Assembly: GCF_032118995.1 (NCBI RefSeq)
Contig: NC_092654.1
Location: 248,001 to 312,000 of the forward strand
DNA from: Asterias amurensis
Lineage: Eukaryota; Echinodermata; Asteroidea; Forcipulatida; Asteriidae
Length of the DNA stretch: 64,000 nt
Direction of reading: 5' to 3'
The notes below the pieces were generated by a model that was given only the letters and a program-made list of their open reading frames with translations, did not search any database and was not told the DNA's origin. A program made the translations under genes and the position numbers. Shown here in pieces: positions 53,901-64,000 of this stretch (positions within the stretch are counted from its first letter, which is position 1; every line of letters starts with the position of its first letter).

Positions 53901-54639
53901 CTTGAGAAAATGCCAGAGGCGTGAGGAGGCTTTCTAAGAGGGATTATCTTGGGACTCTACTCTTAATTACCTCTAGAGAGAGAGGAGGTCTATGGTTGCT
54001 GGACGTTAGGATCTTGAACATCAAGCTGTAACGTTTTGTGGATGATTATCTTTTGCCCTCCTTGAGCTAATTCGTGGTCCCTAGCAACCATTGAGATCAA
54101 GAAGATTGATTCTACTTAAATCCATCTCATCAAAGTGCCATCCAAAACTTTGAAATGTGTAAGCTGCATTCACGTTTACTTTATTGCCACCTTGCTCCCC
54201 ATATGCAACTGAGTTTGGAGATTAATTTCAAGAGTAGTTGTGAAGCTGCTCAGAAATGTAAATACTAAAAGTTGGTCAAGCCAATATTTGTTTACTGCAT
54301 GAATGCATTCATCTGTACACTCAAGAGCCAGTCCTCCACCAATCCCACGATAGGTTGTCAATTTCACACTGAAAAGCCATACCAGCAAGTATTTCTTCTT
54401 GGAAAGAGCACCCAAAATAACTTCCTGGAGCAAAGAACTTTTTCACAGAACCAAGACGCAGACCAAGCACTGATTGCTAACAGAACAATGATTCCAAATC
54501 ATGGTTTTCTATGCAAACACTCTACCATCGCCAGAAATCTCACATAACAAGGTGTACTTTGTGGATATAAAGTAACTTCTCAAAACTTTAAAGGTGCCAT
54601 CTATATATTCTTCTTCAAAAGAAAAGTTTGAAACTGGCA

Positions 54640-54798
54640 ATGAGTTCTTATAAGTATTTCCTGATGGACAGTGATGATAGGGAAGGCATCCATGATCCTC
54701 GTACTGGAATTACTCATGTTCTGCCTGAGGATTTAGACCAGCTGTTCGAGCTCCAGCCTCGAGTCTGGAAAGATGGGATCAGGACCAACCAACTGGAG
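54640..54798 (+). CDS. Candidate exon of the same or another unrecognised gene
   Basis: ATG opens 53 codons, MSSYKYFLMDSDDREGIHD continuing to VWKDGIRTNQLE, ending in CTGGAG|GTAAAT (phase 0). The composition is protein-like (acidic, with DPRTG and LPEDLDQLFELQPR). It could be an alternative first exon. It could also be internal: an AG at 54620-54621 would also keep the frame and join in phase to the exon at 48228-48371. The family is unknown. Confidence 0.45.
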
Positions 54799-57252
54799 GT
54801 AAATCAGATATTTCAGTTTGTTATTTCTTGAAAGCAATTATGGATACTCTTGGCGATTTACTTTTTGTTGGTCTCTACGGACTTACTTTATCTACATTTC
54901 AATCTGGGCATTATTTGTAAAGAAAATATTTCTGCTTGCCTCAAATTGCAAAAATGTGTTTCCTGAAGACCACAAGACATGGGCCCATTTCATGGCACTG
55001 CTTTGCACAGACTTCTAGGCTTATGGGACTGGCAGGGCGTAAGCACAGAATTCCATGAAAGACAAACTATGAAATTGGGCACTGTGGCTTGGGAACTGTT
55101 ACAGCAGCATTTCTTCATCGTATTTGTTTCAAACCTTTTGAAGAAGGCTTGAACTTGGAAACCTGTGAATTTGAGTGCTGACCTGATTGCCCAACGCCCA
55201 GGCTGATCTTAACCCCTTGTAGGAGGTACCCTGTACCCTACTAAGGAGAAACGGCCTTGCCCTTACAACGGTACAAGAGCGAATGAGTTTCAGGCCTGTC
55301 TTAAGTGTAAACGTCTTAACACTCATGACCATAAAATAATGTGAATGTATCAGTCCATTCAAAAAACACTCAACTGACAATAATATGGCACAGGAAAACA
55401 AATCATATTCCTTGATTTATTGTCAACCCCAGGTCAGCAGACTCTCATGATTTATAAGTGTTTCTGACATGATGAATGCAAGATGTGCGAATCAGATCAA
55501 AAATACATTCATATTTATGGATAACTAATACTGATTCTCAGGGGAAGGAAAGTGCAACTCAACCCAATTTCAATCTGTAGGCACCCGCAGGTTTATCCGA
55601 GTGGGAATTGCTAATCAGCTAGAGTACCAGTAACACTATGATAAATATTTGTAGATGATCATTTTTTTATGGGTTGTTATTAGTAGTTAACTAGTATCCG
55701 CCTCAATTCTTCCATATTGTTCATCGTGTTTGTTTGTATGATTTGATGGATTTTATACGAGTAGAGGTGCCTTGTTCGGCTGATACATGTATCTTATTTC
55801 AAGCAATGTACATATAGGCGTCTTGGTGTCCGTTGTACAAAATGTGTTTGCGCTGGTCATTTTTTACCCTACACTCAATCCGTTACGTGAAAAACGTTGT
55901 AAGTAGCAATTTGTTTACCTCTAAATTTGTTGATTTACTAAGAATGTTAGCACCATGATGCCTAAATATTGTGGGTATTGAGTTTACCACAGATGTAAGG
56001 GCATTATTGACTTTTCTTAAAGAGATTGATTTGGCTATCTTTAGGTGATACAACAAAACTGCAAATGACTAACATAAATGACATCAGAAACTTATTTCAG
56101 TCTGGCAACGTTTTCTCATCAGCTTTAAAGTCTGACTTTCCCACGAAATCAAAACCTCGTGTATTCAGGCACTCCTCGTAAATAAATTATGACAGGCAGT
56201 TACTATTGTCAGCTTCCACAATAACATGTATTTATTTTGTCATGGTATGTCAATGTCAGAAGTACACTTGCATGAAAAAAAAGAGAATAACAATATTAAA
56301 GAAGAAAGGAGTTTCCCACTGGTTTGTAACCTTCAATGTGTGCGTTGTCCTTCACTGTATTTATTCTAATCCAGTTTTGTCACCTTCATAAAAGAAGCAG
56401 AGACAAATTATTATTTTGATTAAATGATGGAAGGAATGCCTGTGGCTTGTGGTTGATGTAATGGTTTGAAGGAGAAACCATGGCCATTGATTATCATTCT
56501 CTGATAGTCATTGACAATAATGTGTAGCAATTAAAGTAAAGGTTTAGTATCGGTACTGTTGGCAAGACTGTAGCAAGCACACCTCCACCAAGCAAGCTTC
56601 AGAATGTTTCTGTTGATGTATTGGTAGGCCTATAGAGAAGCTAGACAAACTGGCCACACAGCAACTTGGACACCAATGTGTGGTTTCCTTTTGTGAATTA
56701 GGTCCCTAAATAAAAGCTCTGACCAAACTTTAAATCTGGCTTTGAAAAGAGGACATTCTAAGTTTTCAATATTTTATGCTAACATGGATTTCTCTATCAA
56801 ATGTTTAAGTAAAAACCTCTGTTTGCATTATTTTCAGGACACTATTTTCTCTCAATAAAACTCATTCTCTTGGTCAGTTAGTTCCTATGCTATGTGGTTG
56901 TATATATCAGAATTGAGTCGTCATTTCCTGAACTTGATTAGAATTTTAATAAAGAGAATTTGCTGATCTGAAGTTGGTAATGGAGAAAGAGCAGTTGAAT
57001 AAACATTCTTTGGTTCATCGTACAATAATCACCTTGGACGATATGTTCTTTCCTGTAAGCTGGTTGATCCACTTACAGGTAGTGTAAGTAATGTTTGTTG
57101 ATATTGGCAATCATACACTGGTCTTATGGATGGGTTTTTCAGTATTCATGTACAATGTATACAAGTTGTACAGTGGATGTGCTCTGTGGAAACTTCATTT
57201 TGGCAGGTCTTAATGTGATTGTAAGCCTCCATGCTCTTAGAAGTGGAAAAAA

Positions 57253-57366
57253 GATAACAATAACGGCACAAAGAGAATGCATTCTATTGGTTGAAATGCT
57301 CCATGCAGATACGCACACGTTCATTCAACCAATAGAATACATTCTCTTTGCGTTGTGATTGTTATC
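57253..57366. mobile_element. Hairpin element, 45-bp arms
   Basis: GATAACAATAACGGCACAAAG and AGAATGCATTCTATTGGTTG pair with the complementary run 57324-57366 (CAACCAATAGAATACATTCT and on to GTTATC), with only scattered mismatches and a loop of about 25 nt. Confidence 0.7.
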
Positions 57367-58339
57367 ATTTCCGTTGATCGCTGCAGTATAACTTGGCCTT
57401 TACACTGACGTAACAAGTCTGCCATTTAGGCAATCAAACTGCAATTGAATGGTACACATCCATGTGCGCGTCTCCTTAGTTGCGTGTTGCATTGAAACAC
57501 ACACAGAATCTGTCCATGACTTCTAAAAGAGTAAAATCAAGAACCATAGCAGCAGTTTTTCATTCAGATTCCCGTCAGAGGAAGCGCCTTTTACCCTCTA
57601 CCTATTTTAATTTTCTTGGTACCCATTGAATATTTCCACCAGAGGTGTTCATTTCCATCCAGGCGGTACTCTTTACTAAAGAATTAGATTCTTGCCTTTC
57701 TACGATTGATTATTTGACTGAATAAAGCCTTTCTTTTCTTTAATGAAAACGGGATTCTCGTAATTGCCGATTGTATATTTTCAGTTTGGTGAGAGATAAT
57801 GATAATGAAGATAATGGAGTAAATCAATTCCAAACTCTGAAATCATTTTGATCATCAGTTACTTGCAAAACAATGAAGGGAAACAAAGCCTGTTGTGATG
57901 GAACGTGTGTAATTTTCAGAAAAAAAATATTTTAATCAGTAGGTCTATTATATTAATCGGGTTTATTAATACACATCTGAGTTTATCTTTGATGTTTGAT
58001 TTGATCCTTGATGACAAGATATGACAGCTGTGACGCACTATGCCTTCCATGGTGTTGATATATGATCCCTACGGACTTATTGCCCGTAATTTCAAATATT
58101 TGAGGTCCTGTCAGCCGTGGCAGAGATCACATTCATAGAGTCCCATTCTTGGCATTTGGAAAATGCAATCGTGTTCACCGTGTTCTTGTCAGTGGATACT
58201 TCGTTTAGCCTAAATTAATGATATGTCAATGCTTGAATCTATTTGTAAGCATCCTTCCCAGGTACACATTGTGGGAGCTACATTAATCAAGTCAGGGTTT
58301 TATCCAGGGTGAAGAAAGAAGGTGGGCGACATCCACAAG

Positions 58340-58915
58340 ACACTGAGGCACACCCCACTCTCACTGAGACATTCCCCTTTCTCACAGAGATACTCTCCTA
58401 TCTCAGTGACACACACCCCTGAGACACACGGTCTTTTCTCACTGAGACACAACCCTCTCACTGGAAAACGCACACTCTTTCTTAGCGAGACACACCCCTT
58501 TTTCACTGAGACACACCTCTCTGTCACTGAGACACCCTCTTCTACTGAGACACACACACTCTTCCCTCACTGAGATACGCCCCTTTCTCACTGACATACG
58601 CCCCTTTCTCACTGACACACGCCTCTCTCTCACTGAGACACACCTTCTTATCTCACTGAGACACACCATCTTTCACTGAGACACACCCCTCTCTCACTGA
58701 GACACCCCTCTCACTGAAAAACACACACTCTTCTTTCAGCGAGACGCTCCCCTTTCTCACAGAGACACCCTCTTCTCTCACTGAGACACACACTTCCCTC
58801 ACTGAGATACGCCCCTTTCTCACTGAGACATGCCCTTTCTCACTGAGACACACCCTCTTTCACTGAGACACACCCTCCCCACCGAGACACGCCCTTCTCT
58901 CTGAGACACACCCCT
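58340..58915 (+). repeat. CACTGAGACACACCC minisatellite
   Basis: Dozens of irregular units of about 15-24 bp built on CTCACTGAGACACACCCCTTT, with length and base variants. Open frames across it on both strands (CVSVRE-type repeats on the minus strand) are by-products of the repeat. Confidence 0.9.
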
Positions 58916-61900
58916 TGTCTCTTCACCTATAGAAGAGCGCTATGAGTTATTGCTGAACATCTTAGTAATCAACTATTTCAAGGGTCATGTCTTTAATCAG
59001 TCTTGAGGACCAGGGACCATAAACCCTTGAGATACCAAAGTTGCTGTACTTTGCAATGAGTATAATTTATACAGCCCAAATATACAATGTACATGCCGAA
59101 CTATCCATTGAGTTTTCAGATTTAGTGATTGATTTTTTGTCAATGCGCACAAAGTACGCACAAAGTAGTTTTTCCTCTGGGGAGAGATTTAAAGGAAAAC
59201 CAATTAATTGTCTGAAATCTACTAACAGCTTAATGCTCTGACTGCAGGCACTTGTTCAGAGTGCATAAAGTGCCGTGTGTACTATGTACTGTATATTATT
59301 GTAAAGTGCGTATCTGATCAATTCGAGAAAGTAAAGCTCGGAAAAAATTTCAGTAACTTGACATTATGAGCAGAACAGAAGAATTTCAGTGAACTTAGTG
59401 CAGTGTCAAAATATAACTGAAACATTCTTTCTTGTATATTGTTCCCTAAGTATTTAATGTACAATCAAGCTTTGAACTTTTGGCTAGTTCATGGTTAAGT
59501 CTGTGAAGAAGTCACATTTGTCAGTGAAGGGTGAGATTGTTATCCATTGAATTGTTGAGCATGACTAGAGTCTTAAGCAGAGAACCTTGTAAACCCTAAC
59601 AAGGTGCTAAAGAAATGGTTAGAAATTGGTAAGAAATTGATTATACGTTTCTGAGAAATCCTTTTAGGCTCAATTTGAACTGAAAGAACATCATTAAACT
59701 AAGACTTCATCTGCCAAGTTGATCTTTGTGCAAGGGAGTTCTAGAACTAGAAAAAGTTTGTATGGGAAAGTTTTCAATGCTTTTTCTTTCAGTAAAACAT
59801 CTTTCAGTGGAAAGTTTGTCGACAAATTCAAGGATACAAAGACCTTTTTATAAAAGAAAGTTGAATTACTAGCGTCCGCCTGAAATTGGTACATTTCTGG
59901 GAAATATTATTGTTAATTTTTTTGTAAGCACCCATTGCTTTGTCTTTTTCGCTCATATCAAAACTAAGTACGTACGTTGTCAGTTGCCTCAAGTCAACTG
60001 TAGCTGATATAAAAACGTTTTCAAATAATCTTTTGAGTTTGACGGAAACTGATGAGAAAAATTCATCAAAGTTTGTGGCGAACATGTCGGAGCCCTTGGC
60101 ATTTGCGTTTGAATATACTGCAAGCTTTGAATTGATGCTGAGCGGTGGTTGTTGAAAGGAAACCTAGGGGCTTGAGTCTTTGTGAATGGATTGTTAAAGT
60201 GGGTCTGATGATGACATTGGATCAAATCACCACTCTTGTTCAGCCCCTTGGGGTGGTTCTATTCAATTGAATGGTGAAGCGGGAAAAGAAATCAATTGTG
60301 CAGAGGCACACAATACTGCGCATGAAATGGTTGTGAGTTTGTGATGATTGTACTTAGGCTGAGAATATAGCCTGCTTAAGTTGCAAGTGTTGATATTCTA
60401 TAGTCAAGCAAACTACAAAACACTTTTTCATTTTGTTTCCTTGTTTTTTTTTGTAACAACGCTAAAGTGCACTGGGAAGGATGTTAACATTTAGATCACA
60501 CAAAAAAAACTTTCCCCCTTTCAGGTAACTGATAATGTATTTTAAAGGGAGGCTATATTGTAGGTTACTTTATCTTAATGCAGTTGGCAGTAACTTCAGT
60601 TACTAAATCATTGAAAACTCATGCAGCTCAAAGTGAAAGGTACCAATAATTATTGAATCACTGAGGAACTTACTTGGCTAATGTTGATATTTCATACTTA
60701 CTGAATCACTAAGAACTACTTAAACTAATATCTGGTAGCTAATAGTTACTGCATCTCTAAGAACTCATTTAGCTACAATAGGCTACCAATAAACTTTGTT
60801 GAATAACTGCTTTGCGAATTGGTAAAACTAAATCACAAAGTACTGAGAAATAGTTGAAACATGCCTTCATGAAGCAAAAGTCCTGATTACTTTGTTTAGT
60901 TACTGACGTCACTGGGAACTCATTTATTACTGAGGCCTGAACCAGGACAACCTTAGCCTCTACATCTTAAATATTCCAGTTCATCATTTCCTGAAATCCT
61001 AGATCTTTATACCTGTGCCCCAATCTACCCATATGTAGGGATAGTTAGCCCTACCCTTGAATATTACAATTGGTTGGAGACTGGGAACCAGTCGGAAACC
61101 ATGTAGCTGCGATGTAAGAAAGCTGGTTGTCAACACTGATTAGTGCAGGGTTGCTGATAGAGGCTGGCATAACTGCTTGCCATCTGTATATATACCTCAG
61201 CTAGTCTTGCACTGGCATTATGTATTTACAAGTGAAGATTATTGCTATCCTATATCTTGTACTTGGACGTATCTCACATTTATAAATGTTTGAATATGAC
61301 TTGGACTGAAATCAAACGGGGAAGATTGACTCTTTACGGCAGGGACTGTAGGTTTTTCCCCTCTAAAAAGTGAGACCGAATTAATTGGCTTGAGGTTGAA
61401 AATGATGCTTAAAGGCATTCAGCTCTGCATGTGTGTGTGATGTATTCATTTGGTCTTAAGATGCTTGGAGCACATGTTAACACTCAGCGTATAAATAACC
61501 TTCAAGAATTCTATATCGGGTAGATTTAATTAGTTGGAATCGACGGTGTAACCTTAGCGAGGGCCGTGGGTTGATTAGTTTTCTCTTGTTCTATTTGCCT
61601 TTGGGGGAAAATAATTCTGTACACTTTGACAGCTTGATTATTATTGTGAAAGTCTTTCCAGTAATATGTTACTGTTGTTATTTGTAGGGCTTTGCAATCA
61701 AACATTCTTTCCTGCTTAGTGTTTTCCCCCAAAGATTTTCAAGTTTGGTGCAAGAATTTGTGGTACTGGCAAACCCATACCTACAATTTTGTGGGGTCAA
61801 TTTTTTTTTATAAAATGTAAGTGAATGTTTATGGTTCCAACTCGAGTTCTATGTTCAAGATTCCAAATGGATGTTTGCTTCTGGATATGTGCAGGATGTT

Positions 61901-64000
61901 TCCACGTCAGTTGATCACCACAAAATGGCTTAGAAATAGTAAGTTAACAAGCTTTAATGGACTATTTAATATTATGACTAAATGATATAGGCACCTCCCT
62001 CCCGAAAAAACAAATAATAAATTAATAAATAGTAGCATTATGGGAATGAAGCTTACAAATTACAAGTCCATTTATCTAACATTGAATGTAACAAGATTTT
62101 ATTCCATGTTGGCCCAAGGTCTGACCATGTTGTACAATTGACACAGTTTGTTAAGGAGTTAAGAGCCTACGTACATGTATACAAATGTAGAGTAACAATT
62201 CACCTGCAATACAGCCAAGGTCCAAAGTAGTCATAGAATTACACCTTACTCACAGGACAGTGGGTACTCTCACTAAGCAGTGTTTACACTTGGTCAATCC
62301 CACTACATCAGACCTGACATGTGCCAGAATTGGTTAACACCTGGATGATTTGGAAAACAAAAGTACTGAAACCACCCCCCCCCCCCCCAAGACTTGCGCC
62401 TTTTGGAGGGAGCTGAAAATCTCTCTGAAGCAGAATGTTAAGTTGGACATTGTGAGTGGAGGCCTGAGTTATTGGGCTGGTGATTTGGCCAAGAGGAAAG
62501 TAATGCATTGGGCATGAGATGGTATGCCGTGTAGCCCTGCCTCCTGTCAATCAGGATGATCATTTGTCAGTGTGTTCTCTTTGCCTTGGAAACCCATTAT
62601 AGCAGTTATCTGTATCTGTAAGTATGTGCTTCCCAGGCTTTCATCAATATCATGTGTTGAAGGATGCTCGCCATTCAAAGCTTTAAGTCTCCTGTCTGTC
62701 AATTTATCTCCTGAGACTGCATTCTGCAAGTATCCAAACTGGTGTCTACTAGTGCTACTTTGGAGTAGTAGAACTCAACATGAACAACAACAAGCAAGGA
62801 TAGCTTCACTTCTATACTATGTTACTGCAACAGGACCTCTTCTTACAAGGCCAGTTTGTTGATACTGTTTCACATGAACTAATTGCCAGCTTGATTATAA
62901 ACTTAAGAATGAACAGTGAAGGCCGCTTGTGTGATTGACAACTTTCATTTACATTCACTAGGTCCCTGCTTGCTCTGTTTGCACATTCAGCTCTTCGAGG
63001 AACGAATTAATCAAGAATGGATACCTGAAGATCAATGGATGACTTAATATCACATCGCTGTGTTAGGCATACGTTGTTTGAAGTTGGATTTGAAACTTAG
63101 GTACAAGGCAGACTGAGTGTGTTTCCATTGCCTTCGTGTTTATCAGATCGTCGCCTGCTTGATGAAGTTTTTCTAATTGAATGGAGTTCCAAATGTACAG
63201 ATTATTGAAAAAGGCTTCATCTGAACTCGTGATCATATTTTGGGGACAGTGAAGAATTGAGCAGACCCGTGGTTGATTGACAAGTTGCAACTTTCTAACT
63301 CTTTAGTTCAGGCATGGTGAATAATTGCCACAGCGGTCATAAACCAGCTTCTTGCTGGCTCTCTAATCATAGCTTTAATTAAGTCCAATCAATGAACTTA
63401 TTATACAAATTGTTTTGAATGACATTAATGGAGGAGTCTCAACTGGAGTAGTTACATGTGCTTATTTCATGGAGGAGCAAATACTTATGCCATTGAGCTG
63501 ATCTAACCTTACTATTTTGCAAGTTACGCATTTTCCTTAGCATTTCTTTGGAGGACTGTTGTGTGCACCCAGTTTCATCTGCGGGATATAGCCTGTGTAA
63601 GTGCAAACTTCAGACTGGTTTTCTGTACAACACAAGTACTATGAAGCTTATTTGAGTGAACTGTAGTTTGCTGAAACTCACCTAAAAGCTTTCAAAATGC
63701 TAATAGTATATAACCTTGTTTGTGAATTCCATCATTTGTAAACAGTGCCTTACTGACAGGCATGCACAACAATATAGAAACCACTTGACCAATATTCCAG
63801 CCAGCTAAAGTACATTTTAATCCCTGATATTGACCTTCAGCGCTGATTGCCATCTATATATTATCAACCCTCACCCATTAAAAAGGAGAAGATAAAAAGC
63901 CTCTCTGCCCAGAGCAGCAACACACACCCGCTGGTCAGCACAGCTGTGACATGTTCCTAATATTGGATTTGACAAATGCAGAAAAATATCTTGGATAACT

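Larger units (their letters stand above)
48372..54639 (+). other. Intron-like or intergenic region
   Basis: Nearly 6.3 kb without a supported exon. It contains an AAT microsatellite with a retroelement-like tail (49778-49890), C-rich tracts at 50889-50975, and G runs near 50041 and 52977. Confidence 0.55.
54799..64000 (+). other. Intron-like region to the window end
   Basis: About 9.2 kb with no supported exon on either strand. It contains a small hairpin element (57253-57366), a minisatellite (58340-58915) and a C run near 62374. If 54640-54798 is an exon, its downstream partner lies beyond the window or was not recognised. Confidence 0.5.

Noticed and set aside
58300-58853. Serine- and valine-rich repetitive frames on both strands
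   Set aside because: They follow the minisatellite unit and have no independent coding evidence.

Overview
The window looks like nuclear DNA of an invertebrate deuterostome, most likely an echinoderm. The sequence is AT-rich, its genes have many small exons with GT-AG introns, foldback DNA transposons and tandem repeats are abundant, and the proteins read at close to human length. No bacterial, viral or organellar genes were seen.

Three protein genes can be rebuilt exon by exon with every splice phase matching. (1) A Wnt gene on the minus strand, about 1.26-15.63 kb, with 4 coding exons and 373 aa. It is a Wnt9, with 24 cysteines in the mature part and the lipidated serine. (2) GOSR2 (membrin), a Golgi Qb-SNARE, on the minus strand, 26.48-30.26 kb, with 6 exons and 212 aa. 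(3) An ACAD11-type protein (aminoglycoside-phosphotransferase-like kinase fused to an acyl-CoA dehydrogenase) on the plus strand, 33.39-45.66 kb, with 17 exons and 787 aa, ending in a peroxisomal-type AKL tripeptide. GOSR2 and ACAD11 are head to head, 3.1 kb apart, and a 1.8 kb transposon fills much of that gap. Wnt9 beside GOSR2 recalls the human WNT9B-GOSR2 neighbourhood and may be ancient linkage.

Right of 46 kb no family is recognised. Two GC-richer candidate exons (48.23-48.37 and 54.64-54.80 kb) each begin with ATG and end in a phase-0 donor. They may be alternative first exons, or successive exons, of a plus-strand gene leaving the window. The rest to 64 kb is intron-like or intergenic.

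The non-coding part is dominated by repeats. These include long foldback elements flanked by TTAA (two copies), several miniature inverted-repeat elements, a tRNA-like SINE whose interior has expanded into an 11-copy 79-bp array, a 37-bp minisatellite beside an ACAD11 exon, and a 165-bp tandem quadruplication of the last ACAD11 coding segment. A dispersed repeat family carries a hammerhead-like core followed by a histone-type 3' stem-loop.
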